Below are positions 9,052-17,963 of a stretch of DNA of 64,000 nucleotides, piece after piece (within the stretch, counting starts at the first letter, position 1; every line of letters starts with the position of its first letter). The notes beneath the pieces were generated by a model. That model searched no databases, was not told where the DNA came from, and saw only the letters and a list, made by a program, of their open reading frames with translations. A program made the translations under genes and the position numbers. The stretch is from Pseudovibrio brasiliensis (GTDB lineage Bacteria > Pseudomonadota > Alphaproteobacteria > Rhizobiales > Stappiaceae), in NCBI RefSeq assembly GCF_018282095.1, contig NZ_CP074128.1, forward strand, positions 356,748 to 420,747. The letters are read 5' to 3'.

Positions 9052-9882
9052 TTAATCTGCTGCCCTTGCTTTTGTTGTTGCCCCCTGCCCGCTCACAGCT
9101 GTTTCAGCGCTAAACTGTGGCAGGACTTGCAGAATTGCCTCTCCCAACAACTCTGCAACTTGCTCCTGGTCTGCTCGTTTAGCGATAAGGTCGTTGCGTA
9201 CCTCAATCATAACGTTTAGCAGGCCGCGGGATTGTGCCTGAGAAACAAGGGTATGCGTAACCCCGTCTTCTGGCCCATACGGTTCGTTTCTTTGTATGTC
9301 GTAGAGATCTGACGGGCACAGTGCGTTCAGAAGCGCATCAGCAAAACGTGTGTCGCTGTCGTGCAAAACACCCACTTCCACGGCGCGTTTCTTGCCGTTG
9401 TAAACCGGGGTGAACGAGTGGATGGTGATCATTACCGGCAACTGACCGGAGGCCTGCTTGGCATCAATCACCTGTTTCACTTCGGCTTGGAAGGGACGGT
9501 AATACTTGTTAACCCGGTCCAGACGCTGTTCATCACTCAAAGAGACATTGCCCGGCACCTCAAAGATTTCGCTCTTTTCCGGCATGGCGCTTGGGGCCTC
9601 CGGTGGGCGGTTACAATCATAAACGAGGCGCGATACTCGTTGAGCGACCAGGGGTGCGTTCAGTCTGGTGGAGAGGAGTTCGGCGACTGCCAGAGCTCCC
9701 GGATCCCAGGCTGCATGGCTGCTTGCAGCTTCTTCGCTTAGACCAAGGCCATCAAGGTATGCAGGAATAAACTTGGATGCGTGTTCGCAGACCAACACAA
9801 TCGGAGCTGCTCCTCCTGTATTGATCGTTTCAACAATGTCGTTGCCAACAGATTCTATCTGGTCAATTTTGACTTCAGACAA
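9052..9882 (-). CDS. N-formylglutamate amidohydrolase family protein
   Basis: Zinc-type amidohydrolase of the N-formylglutamate deformylase family, 276 aa. Visible motifs are VLVCEHASKFIP (putative metal Glu-His), AAWDPGALAVAELL, QRVSRLVYDCNRP and the second histidine region ITIHSFTPVYNGKKR. It is the first gene of the operon. Family enzymes cleave N-acyl-glutamate amide bonds. In this setting, beside a glutamate-ligase-like gene and two dehydrogenases, it may remove a glutamyl or acyl group from the product rather than act in histidine breakdown; there are no hut genes here. That functional proposal is inference. Confidence 0.88.
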   Translation of the reverse strand: MSEVKIDQIESVGNDIVETINTGGAAPIVLVCEHASKFIPAYLDGLGLSEEAASSHAAWDPGALAVAELLSTRLNAPLVAQRVSRLVYDCNRPPEAPSAMPEKSEIFEVPGNVSLSDEQRLDRVNKYYRPFQAEVKQVIDAKQASGQLPVMITIHSFTPVYNGKKRAVEVGVLHDSDTRFADALLNALCPSDLYDIQRNEPYGPEDGVTHTLVSQAQSRGLLNVMIEVRNDLIAKRADQEQVAELLGEAILQVLPQFSAETAVSGQGATTKARAAD

Positions 9883-9944
9883 GAACAGTCCCCCCGATGC
9901 ATCTTGTTTTTCCTTGTACTTTCAGTCTTTTTATTCGTAAAAGA

Positions 9945-9997
9945 GATTCTGAAAGAAACGTTTCGAAAGAGACTAATCTGAATGGAACGTTTCACAA
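9945..9997. promoter_or_regulatory. Two tandem palindromic operators between RpiR regulator and TRAP operon
   Basis: GAAACGTTTC at 9955-9964 is a perfect 10-bp palindrome. GGAACGTTTC at 9984-9993 is the same with one change. The centres are 29 bases apart, close to three helical turns, and both sit in the 143-base divergent promoter region. This is the pattern expected for cooperative binding by the dimeric RpiR regulator encoded just to the right. The sites are seen directly; the binding protein is inferred. Confidence 0.65.
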
Positions 9998-10025
9998 AGC
10001 CTAAAAACTAGGCAAATATACATAC

Positions 10026-10919
10026 ATGAGGCAGGTGAGAGACGTGCGAGACCCAAATGAACAGACCGTCGCAGAAAAATTACGCGGACATTTTAATGGG
10101 TTAACTCGTGCGGAGCGCCAGTTGGCTGTCTCTCTGCTTGCAAATTATCCAGTCAGCGGGCTGGGCAGTGTTGCAGAGCTTGCAAAATCGGCAAATGTTT
10201 CAGGGCCAACCGTTGTGAGAATGGCGCAGAAGATTGGTTTTGCAGGATTTTCTGAGTTGCAGGCCGCTCTGCGATCGGAGGTGGAAGAGACCATTTCCAA
10301 CCCGATCTCCAAACAGGAACGCTGGACCCGAAATGCACCTGATGCACATATTCTGAACAGGTTTGCAGACGCTGTCATTGATAATCTGAAACAAACCTTA
10401 CAGCAAATAGACCCGCAGGACTTCGATCAGGCCGTGCGTTTGCTCACAGATCGTGAACGCGCTGTCCACATTGTTGGGGGCCGTATCACCCGCGCGCTTT
10501 CAGATTACTTCTTCACGCACTTGCAGGTGATCCGCGACGATGTGATCGCCATTGCCTCCAACTCCAACACGTGGCCGCATTACCTTTTGAATATGAAAGA
10601 GGGTGATGTGGTGGTTGTGTTTGATATCCGTCGATACGAGCACGACATTCTGCGGTTTGTCGATCTGGCTCGCGAACGGGGCGTTGTGGTGATTGTGTTT
10701 ACCGATCAGTGGACGTCACCAGCGGCGGTTAATGCAGAGTACGTGTTCAATGCCCGCATTGAAGCGCCTTCCGCGTGGGATAGTACGGTGGTGATCATGT
10801 TCATTCTGGAAGCCATGATCGAAGCGATGACGACATCCACCTGGGAGATCACCAAGGAGCGTATGAACACGCTGGAGAGCCTGTTCGACAAAACTAAGAT
10901 GTTCAGCAAGTCCAGTTAG
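10026..10919 (+). CDS. MurR/RpiR family transcriptional regulator
   Basis: Sugar-phosphate-type regulator, 297 aa. It has an N-terminal RpiR helix-turn-helix of about 80 residues (LTRAERQLAVSLL, then VAELAKSANVSGPTVVRMAQKIGFAGFSELQ) and a C-terminal SIS domain (HIVGGRITRALSDYFF through VIVFTDQWTSPAA). It is divergent from the TRAP operon, with two palindromes between them, so it probably senses a phosphorylated or related metabolite of that pathway and controls the operon. The SIS-domain ligand is unknown. The stop overlaps the convergent channel gene by 4 bases. Confidence 0.93.
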   Translation: MRQVRDVRDPNEQTVAEKLRGHFNGLTRAERQLAVSLLANYPVSGLGSVAELAKSANVSGPTVVRMAQKIGFAGFSELQAALRSEVEETISNPISKQERWTRNAPDAHILNRFADAVIDNLKQTLQQIDPQDFDQAVRLLTDRERAVHIVGGRITRALSDYFFTHLQVIRDDVIAIASNSNTWPHYLLNMKEGDVVVVFDIRRYEHDILRFVDLARERGVVVIVFTDQWTSPAAVNAEYVFNARIEAPSAWDSTVVIMFILEAMIEAMTTSTWEITKERMNTLESLFDKTKMFSKSS

Positions 10920-11893
10920 TTGGGCTGCTGCTCGGTAACGCGTGCTGGCATCAGGGCCGGTGCGAAGAATGTCAGGTATTTGAAGCTCACATAAAGAACG
11001 ACTGCTGCGGCCACATATAGCTCAATGTGTGCCAGTGCTCTGATTTGTGCCACAAGGCTGGCATTCGCGCCAAGACTTTCCATCCACGTTACGGTTTTGA
11101 AAAGAGCCGTTGCGCCAATCACCAGCGGGAAGGTGAAGGCTGAAAACCCCGGAGAGAATGGCAGACGGAACAAGCGCAGGAAGGACAGATAGATCAATGC
11201 TGTCATCGCAACTGCAATACCACCTAAAACCGCAACCATGATCGGAGATGGGCTTGGGGCGAGTGTCAGGTAGCCTGCCAATGAGAGACTCGCTGGTGCA
11301 GCCAAAATAGCAATGGTTGGCTTTGCTGCATCCGGCACTTCCGGATGGAAGATCAACCGATAGAGCATCATCGGCAGCATGATGGCATAGGCAACCAGAC
11401 CGAACCAAAGCAAGGCATTGGCAAAACCTTCAAACACGCCACCCGGAAAAGAGACCGCCGCAACAATGATACCGACCGGCGGAACAAACCAGCTTGGTAC
11501 CATGTGCTGAAGGTTGAAGTTTTTCAGCCGATGATATGTGAAGGCGCACAGGAATGTGAGGTGGAGTACAATTCCCAGCAGCCAAAGCATTTGCCCGACA
11601 GCGAAACTATACTGCGCGATGGCATAGGAAACGATCATCAGTGCCATGGCCGTTGTAGGCAGGACACTGCCAACCACTGGGTGCTTCAGATCCTCAAAAA
11701 TAGCAGTATGAGCAAGGATGATCTTGCCAAGCAGCAGCACCAGCAAAACGCCGGAAATCAATGCGCCTGTGAGTTGTAGGGCTCCTCCAAAGTTGCCTGC
11801 ATTTTCCAGTGACCAGCCAAGACTTGCTATGCCAAGCGCGAGACCACCAAGCGGAGCCGGAACGTGTGCCAGTTTGCTGCGAAGAGTATTCAT
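10916..11893 (-). CDS. TehA/SLAC1-type anion channel or transporter (TDT family)
   Basis: Integral membrane protein of 325 aa with about ten predicted helices. It belongs to the tellurite-resistance/dicarboxylate transporter (TDT) group that includes TehA and plant SLAC1. The N-terminus VPAPLGGLALGIASLGW is typical, as are VPSWFVPPVGIIVAAV and the FSPGFSAFTFPLVIGATALF segment with its conserved aromatic gate region. The start MNTLRSKLA is chosen over a longer frame that adds 16 non-family residues. A divergent LysR gene with an inverted repeat between them suggests ligand-induced expression. The transported ion (sulfite, chloride, malate or another) cannot be decided. Confidence 0.88.
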   Translation of the reverse strand: MNTLRSKLAHVPAPLGGLALGIASLGWSLENAGNFGGALQLTGALISGVLLVLLLGKIILAHTAIFEDLKHPVVGSVLPTTAMALMIVSYAIAQYSFAVGQMLWLLGIVLHLTFLCAFTYHRLKNFNLQHMVPSWFVPPVGIIVAAVSFPGGVFEGFANALLWFGLVAYAIMLPMMLYRLIFHPEVPDAAKPTIAILAAPASLSLAGYLTLAPSPSPIMVAVLGGIAVAMTALIYLSFLRLFRLPFSPGFSAFTFPLVIGATALFKTVTWMESLGANASLVAQIRALAHIELYVAAAVVLYVSFKYLTFFAPALMPARVTEQQPN

Positions 11894-11970
11894 GGAAAAT
11901 GCCAGTAACCTGAGGGTGAAAAACCTAATTATGCAACTCAAGTTTCTAGCTGATTTGATATGTCCTGAAA

Positions 11971-12000
11971 ATCTGAATATATTGAATAGGATGTTCAGAT
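11971..12000. promoter_or_regulatory. Inverted repeat in the channel/LysR divergent promoter
   Basis: ATCTGAA (11971-11977) and TTCAGAT (11994-12000) are exact inverted 7-mers separated by 16 bases, in the 155-base AT-rich gap between the TDT channel gene and the LysR gene. Position and symmetry fit a LysR-type operator; binding is inferred. Confidence 0.45.
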
Positions 12001-12048
12001 AAATTGAACACGTTATGATGTGATCCCAATTGCAGGCGTATCATTGGA

Positions 12049-12942
12049 ATGAATATAACGCTTCGTCAGCTTAAAGTGTTTGTTTCTATTACTCAGGAAG
12101 GCTCGATTACCGCAGCTGCTGAAAAACTATTCCTGACTAAGTCTGCCATCTCCATGGCGCTTGCGGAGTTGGAGCGGCAGCTGGGACGCAAGATGTTCGA
12201 CAGGGCCAACAAGCAGCTCATCTTAAACGAGCAAGGTCGCCGTTTGCTGCCTCTGGCTGATGAGCTTTTAGACAGGGCAGAAGCGATCTCTCAGATCTTT
12301 GAGGGCGAGGATGCAACTAACGGTAATTTGCGTGTTGGGTCCAGTTACACAATTGGCAATCATCTGCTGCCGACCTTGCTTGGTGATTTCCGCAAAAATA
12401 CAGGTTATCTGCATCAATCCCTGAGCCTTTCCAACTCCACCAAAACTTGTCGGATGCTGTTGGATTTCGAGTTGGATCTTGGGTTCATCGAAGCAAAGAT
12501 CAGCGATAAGCGATTGAAGGTGGAACCCTGGATGACTGATGAGATGGTGGTTATTTGCGCGCCCTCTCAATGCCCCAATGCTGATGAGCCGCTCGCCCTT
12601 GAAGCGCTGGAAGGCAACAATTGGGTGCTCCGGGAACCGGGATCAGGTACGCGTGAGTATTTTCTGACGGAAGTCGGGTCTAAGCTGAACGACTGGACTG
12701 AGGCGTTTGAGTTGAACAGTACAACGGCAATCGTGAATGCAGTGATTGCAGGGCTTGGACTGGCCGTCCTCTCCAGACGCTCCGTCAGTGCAGCTGTTCA
12801 GGATGGTCGCCTGTCGATCCTTCCCCTCCAACACAAGATGACCCGGCAGTTCTCTCTTGTTTACAACACTGAGAAGTATCAGAGCCCTGTCTTTAAATCC
12901 TTCAAAGAGTACGCTCACAACTGGGCGCTGGGACGGGAGTGA
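12049..12942 (+). CDS. LysR family transcriptional regulator
   Basis: 297 aa. The N-terminal winged helix-turn-helix (LRQLKVFVSITQEGSITAAA, then LTKSAISMALAELERQLG) is followed by a type-2 periplasmic-fold effector domain beginning near residue 90 (GNLRVGSSYTIGNHLLP). It is divergent from the TDT channel gene and is its most likely regulator. The effector domain resembles the CysB/CbbR-like class only broadly, so the ligand is unknown. The start ATG follows a weak ribosome-binding site. Confidence 0.93.
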   Translation: MNITLRQLKVFVSITQEGSITAAAEKLFLTKSAISMALAELERQLGRKMFDRANKQLILNEQGRRLLPLADELLDRAEAISQIFEGEDATNGNLRVGSSYTIGNHLLPTLLGDFRKNTGYLHQSLSLSNSTKTCRMLLDFELDLGFIEAKISDKRLKVEPWMTDEMVVICAPSQCPNADEPLALEALEGNNWVLREPGSGTREYFLTEVGSKLNDWTEAFELNSTTAIVNAVIAGLGLAVLSRRSVSAAVQDGRLSILPLQHKMTRQFSLVYNTEKYQSPVFKSFKEYAHNWALGRE

Positions 12943-13216
12943 CAGGGGAAATAGTTGGTCTTCTATCGCATGGAATTGCAATTAAGCATCGTTTGAAAGT
13001 AAACGAGTAGCAGTTAAACTTGATCGCTAAATCACATTTGCATGATAAAATATGTAAGTAAATCATATGTATACAGTCAAATAATCAATTGCTTGACCGG
13101 ATAATGAGTCCGCCGGTAAAACCGATTAATTTTGTCACTTATAGGAAAATGCATATATCTGGCTTGATTGCTGTTTAGATTCTTTCTAGCATTCCCCATG
13201 GTAAGGGGAGGCGCCA

Positions 13217-14185
13217 GTGTGTATTCAGATACCTTCAGATCAATCCTGTCGATTTGAGCTGGATGAATGGAACACACGGCTGACCGAAATCTGCGGCCAC
13301 TTTGTGACTAACACAGAGACCGGCAGCGTAACCGGAAATGCCTCGCTGCTGCATTTGGGGGACGTAGACTGCGCCCGTGTCACACACAATGCCAGAGAGA
13401 TTACACGCGGCCCTTCCGATATCAGCAAGGATGGAGAGGCCTATTACTTCCTGATCCTTCAATTACGTGGTGAAGCTGAGTTGGAGCAAAACGGCCAAAC
13501 GGCCCTGCTCTCTTGCCCCGGTGATATGACGCTGATTGATTCAGTAAAGTCCTCTGCCTTTCGCGCCAATCGGGAGCTTGGGTCGGATCAAATCTCCATC
13601 CACATCCCCCGCCATCTGCTGCATAAACAGTTCAACTCCACCTACGCCTGCGGTCGAAAGATCTCCGCCTCTTCAGGCGCAGGTCAACTGATCAATGCGC
13701 ACCTGAACATGCTGTTGTCTGCTCAACCTGGAAGCCAGAAACAGCACTTGTTGTCAGGGGCTTTCCATGATGTGGTGAGTGCAACGTTTCTGGAAGAAGA
13801 CACGTGCACCTTGCAGGAAGGCTATGGCAAGCTGCAGCTTCTCCTCTCGCTTATTCACGACAACGCATTGGAAGAGAATTTCAACATTGATGAACTCTCC
13901 AAGCTTTCCAGCATGTCACGCAGCAGCATTTACCGGCTTTTCCGAGAACATGGCCTGAGCTGCAATGAGCAGATCGCCAAGGTGCGTGTCGGGCGGTTTA
14001 AGCGGGAGCTGTCCCGCCGTTTGCATTCCAGACAAGACTTCAGAATTTCACAGCTCGCCTTCGAGTTTGGCTTCCGTGATCTGTCGACCTTCAACCGCGC
14101 TTTCCGTGCACAAGTTGGTATGTCTCCGCGCAATTTTGCTGAGCAGATCCGGCAAAAGGAACCAGCTCTGAAACGATATGCCTAG
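13217..14185 (+). CDS. AraC family transcriptional regulator (amine-oxidase linked)
   Basis: 322 aa. The N-terminal ligand-binding half is of the AraC_binding_2/FeaR-like type. The C-terminal AraC double helix-turn-helix spans about residues 215-312 (FNIDELSKLSSMSRSSIYRLFREHG, then FRISQLAFEFGFRDLSTFNRAFRAQVGMSP). The GTG start is supported by a strong AAGGGGAGG five or so bases upstream. It lies 116 bases before the copper amine oxidase on the same strand. FeaR, the activator of E. coli tynA, has the same architecture and genomic partner, so an activator of the amine oxidase gene is a reasonable inference. Confidence 0.92.
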   Translation: MCIQIPSDQSCRFELDEWNTRLTEICGHFVTNTETGSVTGNASLLHLGDVDCARVTHNAREITRGPSDISKDGEAYYFLILQLRGEAELEQNGQTALLSCPGDMTLIDSVKSSAFRANRELGSDQISIHIPRHLLHKQFNSTYACGRKISASSGAGQLINAHLNMLLSAQPGSQKQHLLSGAFHDVVSATFLEEDTCTLQEGYGKLQLLLSLIHDNALEENFNIDELSKLSSMSRSSIYRLFREHGLSCNEQIAKVRVGRFKRELSRRLHSRQDFRISQLAFEFGFRDLSTFNRAFRAQVGMSPRNFAEQIRQKEPALKRYA

Positions 14186-14301
14186 TAAATTGCACAGGAT
14201 GCGCAGACTCGCAGATCGTTGCTCGCCTAAGCTTTAACTCTACGGAATTTGGGGGAGAAGACGCAGGAGGGTTCATCTCCCCTTTCACTGGGAGGGAACC
14301 A

Positions 14302-16293
14302 ATGACTTCAAAACTGTTGGGGGGGCTTGTCGCCGCTTCGATGCTCACATCGGCGGCTTACGCTGCTGACCTACATCCACTGGATGGCTTGACGGGTGAT
14401 GAGCTTAACGCGGTTCGCGCGACGCTGATTGAAGCGAGTATCGCAAGTGACAAAACTCTTTACCCGCTGATTGAGCTTCTTGAGCCGCACAAGCAGGCGG
14501 TGCTGAGCAATGCGACGGACGGGAGCCTTGATCGTAGAGCAACGGTGCATTTTCAGGAAAACGACAAGTTCCATCAGGCCGTGGTGAACATCACCAAGGG
14601 CACGGTTGAGAGCACTTCCGCGATGGAAGGCCAGCCGATGATCATGCTGGCGGACTTTATGTCGGCCATGGAGATCGCGCTGGGAGATGAGCGCATGGTC
14701 GCTGGTCTCGCCAAACGGGGACTGACACCAGACGACGTGTTCTGCCTTCCGCTGACAGCAGGCAACTTCTTCAGTGATGCCGAGAAGGGTAAGCGCCTGA
14801 TGAAAGTGCCGTGTTACGTGAACCCAACCAGTTCCAACTTCTACGCTAAACCAGTTGAGGGGCTGGTGGCTGTGGTGGAGCTTTCCGAGCGCAAAGTGCT
14901 GGATGTGCTGGACGAAGGCGCTGTCCCTCTGCCAGAGGATGACTGGGGCTACAACGAAGATGAAGTCGCCAAACGTACAGCGCTGAGAGCAAAAACCAAT
15001 CCGGCGCGTCTGCAGCAAGAAGGCGGTCCGAACTTCTCCATCGATGGCAGTGAAATCACCTGGGACATCTGGAAGATGCGTTACCGGGTCGATAAACGCC
15101 CCGGTCTCGTCCTGTCGCAAGTCAAAGCCAATGATGGCAACAACTGGCGCTCCGTGCTCTATCAGGCTTCCCTTTCTGAGGTGTTCGTGCCGTATATGGA
15201 CCCATCAGAAGGCTGGTATTGGCGCACTTACATGGACAGTGGTGAATACGGCTTCGGCTTGTTCCTGACACCATTGCGCAAGAACGTAGATTGCCCGGAT
15301 TACGCGACTTTCCTTCCCGCCCTCATCCATGATGATATGGGTCAGCCACTGGAGATCCCTGACGCAATCTGCATCTTTGAGCGGGACATTGGGAACCCGG
15401 CATGGCGCCACTTTGAGGTGTTTGCTCAATCAGAAACCGAGTTCGTTCCTGCGGAAGGTCGTCCAGAGACAGAGCTGGTCATCCGTACAGCCTCTGAAGT
15501 GGGCAACTACGACTACCTGATCGACTATCGCTTTAAACAGGATGGCACTATCTACCTGAAAGTAGGTGCATCTGGTCTTGACGCGGTGAAAGGCGTTGCC
15601 TCCAAAACTCTAACAGATCCAACTGCTGCAGAAGATACAAAATATGGGTCGTTGATTGCGCCATATCTCGTGGCCCCATTCCACGATCACTACTTCAACT
15701 TCCGTCTTGATTTTGATGTCGATGGGCCAGATAACACAATGATGGTTCAGGAGATTGTTGGTGGTGAGCCTCCAGTCAACATCCCACGCCGTTCACTTTG
15801 GACGGTAAAGAACACGCCAGTGAAAAGCGAGATGGAAGGTCGCTTCCGCCTCAGCTCCATGAAGCCGAAAGCCTTTATGGTGATGAACGGAAACGTGGAT
15901 GGATATCTTGGTCACAAGCCAGGTTACATGATCCACCACGGCAGTGTGTCTTACGCACCGTTTGACTTTGAAAACGATGCGCCATTCGTGCGGAACCGCT
16001 ACATTGAGTACAGCGTATGGAACACGGCTTACGATCCCAAAGAGCGCTACGCTGGTGGTGAGTTGGCTATGGGTTCAGACGGCTCTGATGGTCTGGCCGA
16101 ATGGGTGAAACAGGACCGTGACTTGATGAACAAGGACGTGGTCACCTGGTTCACAGCTGGCTTCCATCATGTGCCGCGTATGGAAGACTGGCCGGTCATG
16201 TCTACAGAGTGGAAGACCATCCATATCCAGCCGATGAACTTCTTCCCACGCAACCCGGCTCTTACTATCCGGTTGCCAGACGCAAACAGCTAA
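14302..16293 (+). CDS. tynA: Periplasmic copper amine oxidase (primary-amine oxidase)
   Basis: Quinoprotein that converts a primary amine plus O2 to aldehyde, ammonia and H2O2 in the periplasm. The 663 aa protein has a Sec signal peptide (hydrophobic to AYAAD). The topaquinone precursor is Tyr403 in GNYDYL. The catalytic base is Asp312 in YMDSGEYGFG. Copper ligands are His461 and His463 in PFHDHYFNF and a His in GFHHVPRMEDWP (622 or 623); their spacing matches E. coli TynA. It lacks the extra N-terminal domain of E. coli TynA, as do many bacterial forms. GGGAGG precedes the ATG. The AraC gene upstream and DJ-1 gene downstream suggest an amine-utilisation unit. Confidence 0.95.
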   Translation: MTSKLLGGLVAASMLTSAAYAADLHPLDGLTGDELNAVRATLIEASIASDKTLYPLIELLEPHKQAVLSNATDGSLDRRATVHFQENDKFHQAVVNITKGTVESTSAMEGQPMIMLADFMSAMEIALGDERMVAGLAKRGLTPDDVFCLPLTAGNFFSDAEKGKRLMKVPCYVNPTSSNFYAKPVEGLVAVVELSERKVLDVLDEGAVPLPEDDWGYNEDEVAKRTALRAKTNPARLQQEGGPNFSIDGSEITWDIWKMRYRVDKRPGLVLSQVKANDGNNWRSVLYQASLSEVFVPYMDPSEGWYWRTYMDSGEYGFGLFLTPLRKNVDCPDYATFLPALIHDDMGQPLEIPDAICIFERDIGNPAWRHFEVFAQSETEFVPAEGRPETELVIRTASEVGNYDYLIDYRFKQDGTIYLKVGASGLDAVKGVASKTLTDPTAAEDTKYGSLIAPYLVAPFHDHYFNFRLDFDVDGPDNTMMVQEIVGGEPPVNIPRRSLWTVKNTPVKSEMEGRFRLSSMKPKAFMVMNGNVDGYLGHKPGYMIHHGSVSYAPFDFENDAPFVRNRYIEYSVWNTAYDPKERYAGGELAMGSDGSDGLAEWVKQDRDLMNKDVVTWFTAGFHHVPRMEDWPVMSTEWKTIHIQPMNFFPRNPALTIRLPDANS

Positions 16294-16303
16294 GTAATAC
16301 CAG

Positions 16304-16339
16304 TCGGTTAGAGCATCTATTGCCCGGTGCTCTAACCGA
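16304..16339. terminator. Hairpin terminator between amine oxidase and DJ-1 gene
   Basis: A perfect 11-bp stem (16304-16314 with 16329-16339) and a 14-base loop lie just after the amine oxidase stop, followed by ACTTTT on the plus strand. The right arm overlaps the 3' end of the convergent DJ-1 gene. It is a probable terminator for the amine oxidase transcript. Confidence 0.65.
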
Positions 16340-16976
16340 GACTTTTATAGGTGTAGCCTTCACCTGGAATGGGTTTTACGCGACCATCCTTGGGAGGCAA
16401 GTCGATAGCGACACCAAGCTTATCCATAAAGGCTTTCATCCAGGCCCAAAGACCGTGCCATTCAACGCCGTAGACAATGTTGCCATCGACCACCACGCCC
16501 TCATAGTTGAGCTTCTCGTAGGTGTTGCCTGCCATCTGGACTTCCGTCTCACAGACGAAGTTGCCAGTCATGGTTTTGCCTTTCAAAAGGCCCGTGGCCA
16601 ATAGGATTTGTACGCCCCGGCAAATGGAAGCGATTGGTTTGTTTTCAATAATGAAATGAGAGGTTACCTCCCGCACTATCGGGTAAGTGCGCAGGTACTC
16701 GCAGGAGCGACCGCCGGGGAGAACCAGCGCGATGTAATCAGCAGGATTGAGATGGTCGAGAGCTACGTTGATGTTTATGCGGTGCCCTTCCCACTCTGTC
16801 ACGGTCTGGTAGTTTTTGTTGATGTCATGAATGGAGGAGGCAACGGTATCCCCCTCCCGCTTTTGGGGGCATGCAACATGTACTTCATAACCAATGGCTT
16901 TTAGCAGCATGAAGGGAACAATGACTTCGTAGTCCTCACCAAAGTCACCAGTAATCAGAAGGATCTTGCTGCTCAT
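16332..16976 (-). CDS. DJ-1/PfpI family protein
   Basis: 214 aa class-I glutamine amidotransferase-like fold. The nucleophile elbow is IASICRGVQIL with Cys119; PGGRSCEYLR precedes it and a conserved acidic pair lies at GDFGEDYEV near the N-terminus. The family includes PfpI proteases, protein deglycases, glyoxalases and chaperones. The start MSSKILLIT has GAGAGG seven bases upstream; a longer frame adds 54 unlikely residues. Being next to an amine oxidase that releases aldehydes, it may handle reactive carbonyls, but that link is inference and the genes are convergent, not one operon. Confidence 0.87.
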   Translation of the reverse strand: MSSKILLITGDFGEDYEVIVPFMLLKAIGYEVHVACPQKREGDTVASSIHDINKNYQTVTEWEGHRININVALDHLNPADYIALVLPGGRSCEYLRTYPIVREVTSHFIIENKPIASICRGVQILLATGLLKGKTMTGNFVCETEVQMAGNTYEKLNYEGVVVDGNIVYGVEWHGLWAWMKAFMDKLGVAIDLPPKDGRVKPIPGEGYTYKSLG

Positions 16977-17321
16977 GAGTACACCTCTCTCCAAAATATT
17001 TGGTGTGAAAGATGACATGGCGCACTGAGCAAACTGTTTGGCAATCAGATCCACTTTGAACTGTGATTGAGTCAGTTTGTTTTGTTCAGGTCGTCTCGCG
17101 TGCTTTGAACGTATTCTGCTCAAAACGTAAGCTTGCATAAATTCGTCAAACTCAAATCAAAGGAAGCTTTCAGCTTAGTGATCGGGAAAAAAGCGTATCA
17201 ACCTTGCCCATGATCATAGGGCACGAGTGCCATGATTACATGCTAGCGTTTTCCTCGGTTTGCTGGAAACAGCCGTATTGCGACCAGAAGTACGTTGTGA
17301 CCGAGACCTTGGAGAGCGTTT
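16977..17321. other. Divergent promoter region of DJ-1 and TetR genes
   Basis: This 345-base non-coding gap holds the promoters of both genes. A palindrome GGCACGAGTGCC at 17220-17231 is flanked by ATGATCAT and ATGATTACAT and is a candidate TetR-family operator. No small gene is convincing here. Confidence 0.45.
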
Positions 17322-17930
17322 ATGAACGAACCCCAGCAAAGCAGAGAAGATATACCAGCTGCGCTGCAAGATGATCGCATGATCATTCTTCACGGGGCTT
17401 TGCGTTGTTTCGCGCGTAATGGCTATTTCAACACCACCTTCAAGGATATCGCCAAGGAAACCGGGCTCTCCCAGCAAAGCATCAGTTCGATCTTTGCCAG
17501 TAAGGATGAGATTCTGGCTGAGTACTTGCAGATGTGTGATGACGAGATTGTTGAGCGGATCAAGCAGGAAACTGAGTCTGATACCGATGTGCTGGAACGC
17601 ATCCGTTCTATTTGTGTGACCACGCTGATTTACCTTGGAACGCACTCAGAACTGACGGCGATCTGGGTGGAGTTCTACAAACATCACGTTGCGCGCGTGG
17701 TGTTGAAGAAGTTCTTCGGCCTGCTTCGGAGCCGTATCAGCGAACAGATTGTCGAGGGGATGGAAAACGGCGTGATCCGCAAAGCGAATGCTACGCATAT
17801 CGTCGAAGCAATTGTTGAGTTGTTTGAAGGAACTCTGATCCTGAGCCGTCTTGAGGGCACCAATAACGAGGTGGAACGGCGCTTTCTGGCTTCCTGGGAA
17901 GTAATGGTGGAAGGGCTTGTTCAGAAATAG
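17322..17930 (+). CDS. TetR family transcriptional regulator
   Basis: 202 aa repressor-type protein. The N-terminal TetR helix-turn-helix at about residues 22-67 (ILHGALRCFARNGYFNTTFKDIAKETGLSQQSISSIFASKDEIL) is followed by an all-helical ligand domain. It is convergent with RidA, sharing a hairpin, and divergent from the DJ-1 gene across a region with a palindrome. It may control itself and the DJ-1 gene. Ligand unknown. Confidence 0.92.
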   Translation: MNEPQQSREDIPAALQDDRMIILHGALRCFARNGYFNTTFKDIAKETGLSQQSISSIFASKDEILAEYLQMCDDEIVERIKQETESDTDVLERIRSICVTTLIYLGTHSELTAIWVEFYKHHVARVVLKKFFGLLRSRISEQIVEGMENGVIRKANATHIVEAIVELFEGTLILSRLEGTNNEVERRFLASWEVMVEGLVQK

Positions 17931-17931
17931 C

Positions 17932-17954
17932 GAGCCCGCTGGAGATGCGGGCTC
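17932..17954. terminator. Bidirectional hairpin between TetR and RidA genes
   Basis: A perfect 8-bp GC-rich stem GAGCCCGC/GCGGGCTC with a 7-base loop lies in the 33-base convergent gap. It would end both transcripts, although there is no long T tract. Confidence 0.6.
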
Positions 17955-17963
17955 AGCCTCAGC

